Shown here: piece by piece, positions 44,093 through 55,900 of the stretch
How the letters are laid out: each line of letters opens with the position of its first letter
Position numbering within the stretch: the stretch's first letter is position 1
Assembly (NCBI RefSeq): GCF_004379255.2
Contig: NC_056053.1
Span: 17,542,188-17,606,187 of the forward strand
Source: Salvia splendens
Taxonomy: Eukaryota; Streptophyta; Magnoliopsida; Lamiales; Lamiaceae
Direction of reading: 5' to 3'
Length of the DNA: 64,000 bases
Translations under genes and position numbers: made by a program
Notes under the pieces: model-generated
The model's database searches: none
Told to the model about the DNA's origin: nothing
Seen by the model: the letters and a program-made list of their open reading frames with translations, nothing else

Positions 44093-45566
44093 ATGAAGGT
44101 ATACACACTGTGTCAACATAGATGCACAAATTTCCTTAACATAGGATTTTAACAGATTATAGTTTGTACAGTTTTTCAGTTGGATGAAAAGCAAAATCCA
44201 TATTGGCAAGGATAACACCATCAAGCCGGAGCCACAATTACAATCTCCTACGTCCTTGCTTTCCATCGGCACGTTTGGAAACAAATTAGAAGATTCAGAC
44301 ACCATCGAAACCTCAGCGGATGACGTATTCGAGAAGGAGCTGAGGGCACTACTGAACGAGCATGCTTCGAATTCCTCTGGGGAATCGGAACGTTTTGATC
44401 TGCCAATAGAGAAAATGCTCGAGAGTTTTCCCATTCATAAAGAAGTTGACGATGAAGAAGAAGAAGAAGAAGAAGGCGATGAGTTGGTAGCAGAGAAGGA
44501 AGCCGGCCTTGTTGAAAGAGCATATAGTAATAGCACAGGAAAAGACAGGAAAGGAAAGGGAAGCATATACAGAAAGTCGATATCGTTTCTTCTTAGGAAG
44601 GCTTTTGTTTGTGGGGGTGGATTTGCGCCACCTCCTATCTTGAGAGATCCATTTCTTGATGCTAATTTGGATAGATCGAGAATGGAGAAGGTTCGTTTTG
44701 TAATTGCTGCATGGTTTATTCAACACCTTAACTGTGTTGGGGGATTGATTTTGAGCTTTATTTGTAACAGATCTTGAAGACTGTGATACGGAAGAAGAAG
44801 CATCCTCAAACACAGAAATACTTGGATAAAAATCGGATCACAAACGAGGAGGAAAAGGGAGACACAAGTAGTCCAAATAATTGGGTAAAGACACACTCAG
44901 AATGTAAGTCTCTCTCTTTTTTTTAATTAATTAATTTATTAAATTCATCATGTTAAATGAATGAAATCCACATACATGATACTACTAGTTCTTGAATGAG
45001 ATTAGAGGCTCATTACATTTTTTCTTAGGTTAATTGTCTCAAATACAAAAAATTTATTCTTCTTTTCAAATTTACATGGAATTCATCTCAATGTAAATCA
45101 ACTTTACTTATTTTGGATTTTCTTGCAAACCCAAAGTCCAAACAACATTCTTGATTTTCAATATGGTGACATCTAGTTTGGATTGGGGATTTGTGAAAAA
45201 TACTGTTCATGTATTTAGGGGAAAATTTTATACAAACCAAAAATAAAATTCAAATTCGTGTATTTTGCTACAGGTCTTAAATCCGTGTTCACAAACAAAA
45301 AACAGTCAATATGCTTTTCCTTTTTCCCTTTTTCTTTCTTCTGATTACAAGTTGTTTTTGTAACACCTAACATTTCTAATTTAGAAGTTGTTTTTGTAAC
45401 TGGCATTCCAAGTTGTTTTTGTAACTATGAAAGCCTTTCTAATTTAGAATCGCAGCTGTTTTTTAGTTAGTAAATGAATCAAACTTCAATAATAGTTTTT
45501 GTTGTTATTTAATACGGAGTACTAATTATATGTATTCTGGTTCCAGATATTTTTCTAGATCTATGA
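44093..45566 (+). CDS. LAZY/DEEPER ROOTING (IGT family) gravitropism protein
   Basis: Four exons give 225 residues: 44093-44098 (ATG AAG only), 44172-44690, 44771-44903 and 45547-45566. The tiny first exon plus exon 2 rebuild the LAZY region I, MKFFSWMKSKI. Exon 2 holds the IGT signature (SLLSIGTFGN), an acidic run (about residues 97-105) and RKSISFLLRKAFVCGGGFAP with PPILRDPFLDANLDRSRMEK. Exon 3 continues ILKTVIRKKKHPQTQKYLDK. The C-terminus is WVKTHSEYIFLDL, the CCL motif that recruits RLD proteins. LAZY proteins relay statolith position to auxin transport in gravity-sensing cells and set root and shoot angle (family knowledge). Length is normal for a short LZY. Which LZY member it is cannot be decided here. 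Confidence 0.92.
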
Positions 45567-46144
45567 GAGCTATATCAGCAGCAAATTCAAGGTAATCCAT
45601 TCATGCTTCAAAACTAGTCTTCAGGATTCTGTTTCTAATCTTGTTATTACTCAATCCATCTCACCTTAATAAATCACTTTAATTGGTGTTTTATTGTAAG
45701 GAAATAGAGCAAGAAGAGGAACGAAGATGGAAAGCAAGGATAATCTTAAAATGCAATGAAATGTGACAAAAAAAGGGCAAGGATGAAGGAAGTGCATCCA
45801 AGATGCCTAGTCAGGAACTTAAGTGCCCAGTAAAAATTCAAATATATTTAATTAGAATCATATTTTTACATTGGAATGCTGAAAAGTGCATGTCCCTTGG
45901 CAAGTAATGTACATTACAAAATTACTCCACAAATGACTAAACAAGAATATAGAGTTGACCAATACATGGTCTAGAAAACTTGACTTGTGAAGTAGGAGTA
46001 TATTTAGTCTTGCAATGTAGATGTGTGTTTGTGTGCAAAATCGATTAATATTGACAAGAGAAAAAGAGCTTTACATTTGTGTCCAACACATAGAAGCAAA
46101 AGTATGACCATGCAACATAAATAATTCTACCAACTAACTTGGTT
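45567..46144. other. Convergent 3' ends of the LAZY and PRK-like genes
   Basis: The two genes face each other across this AT-rich spacer. A donor-like AAG|GTAATCC at about 45590 suggests that the LAZY 3' UTR may be spliced. No other gene is seen. Confidence 0.4.
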
Positions 46145-48483
46145 TCAAACACAAAGTTGCACCTCCTCTATACGCCTTATAGCCTCCCTCATCTCCATCC
46201 TCTTCTCATGATCATCTTCCGCACAGGCAGCCCCGATACACAACATCCTCTCCATCTCGGGCAGCACGTCTCCCCCTTTGGCAATCTCCGGATCGATGAG
46301 GTCCGCCACTTTCCCGTTCGAAACAGCCTCCTTTGCCCAGTGCACCAAGTCAGTCCCACTGTTCTGGTTGTTGAGGTACTGAGATGGGAACTTCCCCGTC
46401 ATGACCTCGAGGACCACCACACCGAGGCAGTAGACGTCGCTCTTGGGGGAGAGGAGGCCGGCCTCGGGGCACTTGTAGGCCTGCAGCGACTGCGAGTTGC
46501 TGCTTAAGGGATGGAGGGAGTAGTCGGTTAGTAGGGGCTCGTGGTTGGCGGAGAGGAGGATGTTGCTCGACTTTAGGTTGCCGTGGGGCACCTCCTGCCC
46601 CGACAACTCCGTGTGGAGGAACCCTAACCCTCGAGCCACCCCTTTTATGATTTCGAGACGCGTGGCCCAGTCTAGCTCCGCGTGGGCAATGCCTCGATCG
46701 CCTGGCAAATGAAACAAAAATAACTATCACAATATCCTACATCGTTGTAGAGAGAAATTTTAAATCACTATACAAGTCTCATGAGCCACTGGATTTTTAT
46801 CAGTTACTAGTAATTAATTAATTAAGTTTATGGTTTGTGTATTCATATCACTAACGGGGAGTTCGGTTTGCAAAATTGTATCCGAGATTAAATTTGTAGT
46901 GTGTTTGGTTCATGAGATTAAATCTCAAAACTCAATCTTGGATAATCATGGGATAATTAGTCATAGCTAACACCTATGACTAAAATAATCTCACAACTCA
47001 ATCCTAGATTATATATTGATATTATTTTATCTTGGAAACTGAACACCACCTATCTAGATTGTATCTTGATACTATTTTATCTAGAAAATCAAACATCACT
47101 TAAGGATAATGAAATAGTACCATGTAGCACAAACATGAGGCTGCCCTTGGGCACAAACTCGGTGACCAAAAGCTTCTCCTCTTTCCGGTAAAGATACGCC
47201 AACGGAGGCAGAATATTCCGGTGGCGTATCCTCCCGAGCCTCCTTATCTCGACATCAAACGCATCCTTATTCAACTTATTCATCCCTTTCATCCTCTTCA
47301 CCACAACTGACACCCCATGATTCGCCATCGTCGCCTTGTACGCCGACCCCAGCCCGCTGTTCCCGAGCACCTCCGCCGCGGCTTTCATCAAATCCGGCAG
47401 CCCAAACACCCCCTTCTCCTCGTTTATCATCACAAGGTCACCCGATTTCACCGAATTCGACCGCAACCTATCGTAATTGTTGTTGTTGCCGCTGAAGTTG
47501 TAGTTTCCGGCCCTCCTCGCCGAGCCCATACGCCGGTTCACGCTCGGCGCATGCACCTCAACCGCGTGCTCGCGGCGATCGTCCACTCTCTGATCGCTTC
47601 CGATCACGCTGAACATGTCGCCTTTTTCCTTCTTCTTAAACATAATCGTCACCAGCAGCACCGCCACCACGATCGCCAGCACCACCCACTTCGTGGTGGC
47701 GTGTGACGCCATGATCGCCTCCGCTATAGGAGGCGACGTGGCGCCTGGTGCCCCGCACGCCTTGTTGATGGCGGCGCCGCAGGCGCCAGGGTTCCCCTCA
47801 AACGCTGATGCGGGAAACCGTGCTAGCGTGTGAGGGATCTCCCCTTGCAAATCGTTGTGAGACAGATCCAACTTTTGCAAGGACTTCTGCTCGAAGGCGG
47901 GGATGGGGCCGGTGAACTGGTTCCGCTGCAGCAGCATCTCACTGAGATTATCGAGCTGCTGCAGCGAATCCGGGATCTTCCCGGTGAAGTTGTTGGAAGC
48001 GAGCTCCAACTTTTTCAACGACCCCATGCTGGTGAAGAAGTCGTTTGGTATCTCGCCGGAAAAATTATTCACAGATAGGAACAGAGACTTCAACGAGGTG
48101 AGCCGGTTGAACTCCGGCATTTTGCCGGAGAAGCTGTTGTTTTCCAAGCTGAGGACTCTTAGGGTTTCAAGCTTCTCCAACGGCGCCACGTCAAATTCAG
48201 CTCTATCTTTATTTGAAAGGCCGAGGTTGATGAGGAGGAGGGAAGAGACGGTAGAGAAGGCGGCGTTGGTGCACTCGACACCGAGCCATGGGCGCCTTTT
48301 GTTGCAGGGGTCGGTGGCGGGGATCCAGGTGGGGTCGAGGGGGGAGGAGTCCTTTAACGAGGATTTGAATTGGATGAGGTGAGCATCCTCGCCGGGGAGA
48401 GAGAGGGTGGTGGTGTGATAAGAGAGGAGGAAAAGGGAGATGATGAGAGGACGAACAGCGGCGGCGGCCGTTGTCGTCGTCAT
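46145..48483 (-). CDS. Pollen receptor-like kinase (LRR-RLK, PRK-type), probable pseudokinase
   Basis: Two exons, 48483-47121 and 46701-46145, join at LHG|DRG to 639 residues. A signal peptide (residues about 1-29) is followed by the LRR cap with WLGVEC, about five LRRs (residues 100-225, for example LRVLSLENNSFSGKMPEF), a transmembrane helix (about 264-282, KWVVLAIVVAVLLVTIMF) and a kinase domain from about 360. The P-loop GNSGLGSAYKA and the lysine in VVVKRM (K396) are present. The catalytic loop reads HGNLKSSNILL where active kinases have HRDLKxxN, and DFG is replaced by DYS. This pattern is typical of plant PRKs, which act at the pollen-tube membrane with ROP-GEFs or as peptide co-receptors (family knowledge). 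The intron lies in the kinase domain as in the family. Pollen function is inferred from family only. Confidence 0.92.
46855..47103. mobile_element. Putative MITE in the PRK-like intron
   Basis: GGGGAGTTCGGTTTGCAAAA at the left and the reverse complement of ATCAAACATCACTT at the right form weak inverted ends. The interior has repeated GAGATTAAATCTC-like motifs. The boundary is uncertain. Confidence 0.35.
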
Positions 48484-48857
48484 TGCACCTCCCTGCAGAT
48501 GATGCGCCTCCTGTGCAGGCGAGGAGGTATGTGTAGCTTGATTTCCTCATTTTGGGGTGGGAATGATGTGTCATGATTCAACGGTTTACTAAAATTGAAG
48601 GTGAATAATGGTGTAACGGAAAATAATAGTGCAAAGTTGATCAAGAGTTTTGTTATTGAAAGAGAGGTTGAGCTTCCGCTGACATTGTCAATGTACATGA
48701 ATGTTTTTCGGTCCTTAAAATGAGATTTTGTTTATGGCATAATAAATCGGTGCGGAAGTATATAATCAGTGTTGCACTATTATCGTTATTTTATTCATAT
48801 AAATTAAGTTTGTGTTATTATCATGTAGTGTCAACTCATTATATCTCATGTCGCTAA
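48484..48857 (-). promoter_or_regulatory. Upstream region of the PRK-like gene
   Basis: About 370 bp between the PRK start codon and the Harbinger element; a CT-rich leader lies next to the ATG. No clear TATA box is assigned. The Harbinger insertion lies close to the presumed promoter. Confidence 0.35.
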
Positions 48858-50755
48858 GGGCATCCGCAGTGGGGCGGAATTCCCAAAAACACCTCCTGCC
48901 ACGTCATAAGGACTTCTCACTGCACTGCCACATCATACGAAATTCTCACTGCACAATGGCGGAATTCCCCGCGGAATTCCTAACGGAATTCCCGAAATAA
49001 AAAAAAAATCACAAATTCACAAATTAAACAATTTCCGGAAGTAAACAATTTATGTAATTAAAATTTCGACACAAATAGGGAAAAATTCCATTAAAAAAAA
49101 GAGAAGTACATTTCACCAAATTAAAAAAAAATACATTTCAATAATTAAAAACTATATCAACGACGACCCCTACGCTGCCACACTTCTTCAATAATATCGT
49201 TCTGGAGTCGAACGTGGGCTTGTTTTTGTCGCATGTCGGCAAATGCACGGGCTCGATCGACTTCGTCATGGGGTATCCCCATGCGTACATTGCTAGTGGC
49301 CACGCCATGGCTTGGACCCGCATCATCATCATCATCATTGGCCTTATCGATCAGTGTTGGACCTTCATCTTCAACGATCATGTTGTGCATGATAATACAT
49401 GCGTACATGATGTCGTCGATGCTGTCAACGTACCACAGCCGTGATGGACCCTTAACTGCCGCCCATCGAGCCTGGAGCACACCAAATGTCCGCTCCACAT
49501 CCTTGCGCGCTGCCTCTAGACGTTGCGCAAAGTATATCTTCTTTTCATCTGATGGGCACCTGATCGTCTTCACAAAGACGGGCCACATCGGGCATATCAC
49601 ATCCGCCAAATAATAGCTCATGTTGTGTTGGTTGCCGTTGGCAACGAAGTTGACGGCCTGACCGAAGCTCATGCACTGGTCGTTGAAAAGGGGCGACGAC
49701 TGGAGGACGTTGATGTCGTTGTTCGCCCCGGCTACTCCAAAATAGGCATGTCAAATCCACAACCGGTAGTCAACTACCGCTTCAAGGATCATCGTGGGAT
49801 TCTTGACCTTGAAACCGGTAGTGTACATCCCTTTCCAGGTAGCGGGACAGTTCTTCCATTCCCAGTGCATACAATCTATGCTGCCCAGCATCACCAGGAA
49901 GCCATGCTGAGACCCGTGTATATCCAGCAGAGCCTGACAATCTTCGGGGGTAGGCTTCCGAAGATACCTATCCCCGAATATCTCCCTAACGCCCTGAAAA
50001 AAATACTTCAGGCAATCGCGAGCTGTCGACTCGCCGATGTGGAGGTACTCGTCGAACATGTCCGTCGCACCTCCGTACGCCAACTGCCTGATTGCGGCAG
50101 TGCACTTCTGAATCGGCGTGTGGCCGGATTTACCAGTTGCATCCTCCCGCACCCTGAAATACCCATATTGACGCTCCAAAGCGCCAACGATACGCATAAA
50201 CAGCGGCCGATGTATCCTAAACCGTCGCCGGAATAGGGTCTCCCCAAACCGTGGCTCCGGCGCAAAGTAGTCCTCGTACAATCGACGGTGGGCAGCGAGG
50301 TGGTCGCGGGGTACTATAGTGCGACGATGGATGGGTCGAGGCACCACCGGCGCCGAGGCCGCTTGTTCTTCCCTCGCCGCGACCTCTCGCACACGTGCCC
50401 AAATCGGAGTCATTATGTCTTTATGATGGCCACTACCACTACCACTACCAGCCATTACTATTATAAAAAAGAAATTTAGAGAGAGAGAAACTTGTTAAAA
50501 CAAGTGGTGCAAATGAAATGAAGTTCAACGAGCAGTATATATAGACGGTACCAAAAAAAATGAAATAAAGCGAAATTCCGCGGGAGTCAACGCAATGGCG
50601 GACTTCCCCGTAGAATTCCGCTTAACGCCGCGGAACTGCGACGTCCTCGGGGGAATTGCGTATCCGTTGCGGGCATGCACAATGGCGGACGTCAGCGACG
50701 GAATTCCCGCGCGCCGGTGAGAATTCCACCCCGACGGGCGCCATTGCGGATGCTC
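48858..50755 (-). mobile_element. PIF/Harbinger element, full length, single-gene
   Basis: The left end is GGGCATCCGCAGTGGGGCGG; the right end, reverse-complemented, is GAGCATCCGCAATGGCGCCC. TAA is duplicated at 48855-48857 and 50756-50758. The 1.9-kb element carries a transposase but no ORF1, so it would need the Myb-like partner from another copy. TATATATAGA upstream of the ATG (about 50537-50545) is its TATA box. Confidence 0.92.
49157..50455 (-). pseudogene. HARBI1-type transposase, intact except one nonsense codon
   Basis: One frame of 433 codons from ATG 50455, interrupted only by TGA at 49748-49750 where relatives have tryptophan (LWI-stop-HAYFG). The N-terminal part has LYEDYFAPEPRFGETLFRRR and CTAAIRQLAYGGATDMFDEY. 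The catalytic core has IDCMHWEWKNCP, NNDINVLQSS and DVERTFGVLQARW, the three acidic DDE positions. CIIMHNMIVEDEG and a helix with EEVWQRRGRR close it. Family length is about 400 residues. The single stop suggests recent death, or readthrough. The gene faces the same way as the PRK-like gene on its left. Confidence 0.9.
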
Positions 50756-51016
50756 TAACGAGTGCGGATCAGGTTTGGTTCTTATTAGGTTGGATTATTA
50801 TCTATGTGTTAAGTTATTATCGAATCACCGATAACGATTCAATCCATTTTATTTGTCACCCTCGAATTAAAAACCTACTTTTGTATAACTTCTTTTTCTC
50901 AATATAATCGATTTGTAATATTATTCGAGATGTCCTAAATTAAATAAAATTATTTTCCCTCTATTATTGATAATTTGTCACATTTCATTTTCTGCACTCG
51001 TTTTGGAAAAATGATA
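50756..51016. other. Spacer between transposons
   Basis: AT-rich spacer with no features. Confidence 0.4.
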
Positions 51017-51938
51017 CTTCCTTCGTCCCACTTAAGATGACACGTTTTCTTTTTTAGTTTGTCCCAACTAAGATGACACATTTTCTTTTTTTGAAAATTT
51101 CTCTCTCAATTAATACACCAAACCACTTTTTTTTCACTCCTATTAGGGCATCCACTATAGGGGCGGCGCGCCGGCCGCCCCCATGCCGCCGTTGCCCCGC
51201 CTAACTATAGTGCGGGTAGCGTCCGCCCCGAGGCGGACGCAATTTTTGGGGCGGAAGGCCCTCCGGTGAGAAGAGTGCGAGAATGCGCCGCGCCAATAGG
51301 CGCGGCGGCCTATAGCGCGGCGGATTGGGGCGGGCGATTTTTTTTTCATTCTTTTTATAAATTCAATTTAATTTACCTATAAATACACCCCATTCCCTTC
51401 ATTATTTTCACACCATTCCAACTCTTCACTCATACTTTCTCTCACTAAAATTTATGGATTCAATTGGTATTAAAAATGGACGATTTGTGGAATGACGCGT
51501 GGAATTCTTTGATTCAAGAGGTGCAGAACCAAACCGACGAGGAGGATGCGTTAAATAAATTCTCTAATTTATTTAACTATAGCCGTTTTTTTTTTCTAAT
51601 TACGTATGATCCGATAATTTTAATTAGAATTGAATTAAAATAAATGAAAAATGAAATAAAATGAAAAGTGGCTAAAAAAAGTGTTCACTATAGCCGCGGA
51701 CACTTTTTTTTGTGGGCGCGGACAAATAAATTGGGGCTGTGGACAAAAAAATGGCGGGGCTATTGGAAGTGTCCGCCTTAGCCTTATAGTGGATGCCCTT
51801 AAAATATTCATCTTTATTTCTCTCTCTAATTTAGTACTTACACACGTCTTTTCTCTTTCCAATTAAACTAATTAACCAATAACTCCTAAAATCCCGTGCC
51901 AGTCAAAGAATATGTCATCTTAGCCGGGACGGATGGAG
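51017..51938. mobile_element. Stowaway MITE split by a nested Harbinger element
   Basis: The left end is CTTCCTTCGTCCCACTTAAG; the right end, reverse-complemented, is CTCCATCCGTCCCGGCTAAG. TA flanks both sides (51015-51016 and 51939-51940). Subtracting the Harbinger insert at 51146-51798 leaves about 269 bp, a normal Stowaway size. Confidence 0.85.
51146..51798 (+). mobile_element. Harbinger deletion derivative nested in Stowaway
   Basis: The left end is GGGCATCCACTATAGGGGCG; the right end, reverse-complemented, is GGGCATCCACTATAAGGC. TTA is duplicated at 51143-51145 and 51799-51801. Inside are a GC-rich subterminal zone, a TATA-like CCTATAAATACACC and the start of a transposase-like frame (MDDLWNDAWNSLIQEVQNQT near 51478) that breaks off after about 25 residues. 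At 653 bp it is non-autonomous. Confidence 0.88.
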
Positions 51939-52035
51939 TAACCCGGCGGGAGTAACAAATACTCCCTCCGTCCAATAGAAATAGTCCATTTGGGGTTAAC
52001 ACAGAGGAAATAGGCCATTTGGAAAAATGATAGTA

Positions 52036-52235
52036 CTCTCTTCGTCCCATAATAGATGACACACTTAGAGAATGACACGAGATTTTAGAAGATGTTATTA
52101 TATATGTTAGGTGGAGAGAGAAAATAATATATTTATATTAGTGTTAGAGATAGCTTTTTCCAAAAAAGAAACGTGACATCTTTTGTGGGATAATCTAAAA
52201 CGGAAAATGTAACATTTATTATGGAAATGAGGGAG
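52036..52235. mobile_element. Stowaway MITE
   Basis: CTCTCTTCGTCCCATAATAG at the left; reverse complement CTCCCTCATTTCCATAATAA at the right; TA flanks both. A separate ACTCCCTCCGTCC end at about 51961 lacks a partner. Confidence 0.7.
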
Positions 52236-52396
52236 TAATATTTTTATTTATTTTTAGTTTACTCTTATTTACATTATTCTCTTCATTTTAATTATTTGTT
52301 ATCTTTTTTCCAAAACGAATAACAGAAAATGTAATGTGACAAAATTTTAAAGACGAATGGAGTAATATTTATATTGACATAAACGAACATTTTTAC

Positions 52397-52602
52397 TCCA
52401 TCTGTCCGCTATTAGGAGTCTCATTTCTTTGCGACACTAGTTTTAAGAAATATTAAGAAAAAAGTGGGTGAAAAAAAATTAATATAGATCTCACTTGTAT
52501 ATATTAGTTTTAAATGAAATGTGAGTGTAATGAGTAGGTAGAATATGAGATCCTATTACTATTTTTAGTAAAAGTGAACCGATACTCTTATTCACGGACG
52601 GA
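52397..52602. mobile_element. Degenerate Stowaway-like MITE
   Basis: Left CTCCATCTGTCCGCTATTAG; right, reverse-complemented, AGTCCGTCCGTGAATAAGAG; TA flanks both. The ends are diverged. Confidence 0.55.
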
Positions 52603-52928
52603 CTAAAATGAAAAAACGGAAGGCAGATGATAGTATATTATACTCCTACTTGTATATTGTGCGGGAAACTCTGATTGACAGATCTAGAGTCGGTAGAGAT
52701 GAAAGAGACGAGTGTGCATATAAATATATAAGTATGCAAATGCAACTAACCAATTAATGAAATGAAATAGCTTCCCTTTGAATGTACTCATCCTCCTACG
52801 TCTCCCTCACACATCACACATGATTTGTGATTGATCGCCATTCTCCACCATCCCCTGCCGCTAAACCCAACCACTTTCCGCTCATATGCATAGCTCCGCC
52901 CTCCAACCACCATTCCCCAAACATTCCA
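52603..52928 (+). promoter_or_regulatory. Upstream region of the polygalacturonase-like gene
   Basis: A likely TATA box, CATATAAATATATAAG, lies near 52718-52735, about 200 bp before the ATG. CT- and CCA-rich leader sequence follows. The tight spacing to MITEs leaves roughly 330 bp of unique promoter. Confidence 0.45.
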
Positions 52929-55900
52929 ATGCTGGAAACCGCCGCACACCCCCACCGCTCCTGGATTCCCTCCGCCGTCACCTTCCTCTCCACTCACAAG
53001 ACCTCCCTCACCGTCTTCTGGATCCTCTTCTTCTTCACCCTCTTCTACTGGCAGCGCGACACGGCGCCCGCCGCCGCCGCCGTCTTCAATTTCCGCCGCC
53101 CGTATGCACTTTCGCGCGAGCTCCCCAGGCTCCGCCCTGCCGTCTACAACTTGACCGACTTCGGAGGGGTGGGGGATGGCCTGACGCTCAATACGGCGGC
53201 GTTTGAAGGGGCGGTGATGGCGATCTCCAAGCTCGGGAGAAGCGGCGGGGGACAGCTCAATGTGCCGCCGGGGAACTGGCTCACGGCGCCTTTCAATCTC
53301 ACCAGTCATATGACGCTGTTTCTCGCTGAAGGTGCTGTTATCCTTGGAATTGATGTGAGTGATTCCTTCGATTTCTCTCCAGTTTCCATGTTTGAGATTG
53401 TGAATTCCTTTTATTCTGTTCATTAGTTGGAGTAATAGTTAGTTTCTAGGGTTACCATTAATGCATTTCTGCTATTAGCTGAATTTGTTTTTGCCATTTC
53501 GTCGATTTCCATCTTTTACATTATGAATTCCTTTTTACTGTTAATTATTTGGGATTATAGTTAGTTTATAGGGTTATAATGCTTACATGAATGCGTTTTC
53601 CCCCAATTTTATCTACAATCAGCTGAAATTATTGACAGATTGATGCTCACAATTTGATTATGTACACTTCCTTAACCAAGATCATTCTGCCTTGAGTTAC
53701 TTAATACAGCGATTTACTTAGACGCGACATGATTTAGGAAGGCTGTAGTCTTAGCACATTCCTATAATGGCCTAGAACTTGGCATATAATGTGTACATTA
53801 CAAGTTATTAAAAATTAATCTGTTTGTCATGAATTGGTATAATCAAATTAATCTCTTCCTCTTATATTCATAAGCTTTGCTGTCTTGACTTTGGATGTCT
53901 ATAAATATTTACTATAGGGTACAACAAAGACAGGGAGATCCTTTTTCACTAGGAATTTGATTTGTTTATTCAGTGATTTTAAATTCGATTTTCCCTTAAA
54001 ACTGTCCAACTGCTTATTAGAATGCATTCTGTTGAAACTGTGGTTTGCAAAATATGTTCTATACTATCACACAAAAAGATAGCCTTTCCTCTTCACGTTT
54101 CTTATTTAGTGATAAAGCAACATCACATCGTCAATAAATTTTGTAAAACACATTTTGTTCACTTAAAACCTTTTGAAGTTTCTGAAGCAACCTGGTTTAG
54201 GTATAATTGTTTTCACAAGCTATCAAACTATACAACAAGATTCAGAAAGGCTATCTGAAAACAAAAGCCTGACTTTGCTGATGGATGGTTGCAAACTGAA
54301 GATTCGAAAGTTTAACAGCCCATGCAGGATATGAGCAATAGGTGGAAAGCTACCATGTACAATTCTTACTCTTAAGATGAGGATATAAGGATATTTACTA
54401 ATGATACAAATACATTTTATCGCCTAGTCATATGATCAGATTTAAGATTCCAAATTGTGCTGTTTTATTACCATATTAACCAATTGGCCGACACAAATAT
54501 TTGGACTCTGTCACTCCTGTGTGTTTTGTTGTTTTAGAAGTCAATCAATTTTATAGTACTCCCTCTGTCCCAACTAAGTTGAGTCGTATTCCTTTTTTTG
54601 ACAAAAAAAGACATCTAATTACTCGTACTTTATTCCATGGCTCCTACTTTACTCTCTCTTATCTCTCCTATTTTATTTTATCTTCATTTAACCCATTTAA
54701 CACAATTTCTTAATCTCCGCGCCCAAAATAAATGCATCAGCTTAGTTGGAACGGGAGGGAGTATGATTTAAGAACTCATATCGCCTTCAACAACTTCAAG
54801 ATTTTCTCTTCACTTGCTGGTTTCCATGCATCAACCTGCAAGTGTTACTATTATGCCTTGGTTTGCTGCAGTAGTGATCACAATTTATCTTTATCAACTT
54901 TTGACTGATGAGGAAAATCTTGTCTACCAACAAGTTGGGTGGGCACACAGGACAGAGTTCATGACAACAAGTGATCACTATATTCTTCCTTTTGATCATA
55001 ATTGATCTTCTTATTTATAAATATTCAGACCAAAGATAGAGGATACTATCGGTCATTTCTTCCCTTCATGAAGCTCCTGATGGACATAAGAGAAAATACT
55101 ACTCCCTCCGTCCCAAGGAAGATGACCCTTCCTTGGGCGGCACGGGATTTTATGCAATTTTATTTTGTATGTTAAGTGGAGAGAGTAAAGTAAGGAAGAG
55201 GGAATAAAATTGAGATAAAGGTGGTTCCATTTTAAGTAATGGGTCATCTTGGTTGGGACAAATCAAAAAAGGAAAGTGGGTCATCTTCAGTGGGACGGAG
55301 GGAGTATCAAGATCACCTATGTCAGGCCTAAATAAAAAAAAAGGAATAAAAATGTCACCATCTTTTCATTATTATATGCAGAGAATGAATTTCTGTGGAA
55401 GTAACACATGGAAAGTCTTTTGTTCTCGTATCTAAATAAAAAATCTACAACTGCCGCATACATGATCTCACATGAGTGAATGGAATAAAGTCTAGGAATG
55501 ATATATAATGCCTAGCAGTCCTATAGAATTTGGTATTGGAGTCAGCTGACCTTCCTAAGTAACAATGGTTTACTACTAGTCAACCAAATATAATATCCAT
55601 TACCACGAAGGAAAAAAATGAAGTTCCCATTTGCTCTTCTTGAGTTATTTTGTCTACGATTGACTGAGAATTGATCATTCAACCATCATGTAATGCAGTG
55701 AGAGATGATATAGCTGTGCTGATAATATAGCTGAAAATATGCCCTTGCCAGAGATGATAGTATAGAAAGGACATCTAGTGAACCGGAGATACTCTTTGGG
55801 TCTGCATTGTATCTGAATCGTGCTTGTTTTTGGCATTCTGCTCTCTTGGGAACAGCTGCATCATGCTTATAAGACATGGTTTTCATAAAAAGTTGCTACA

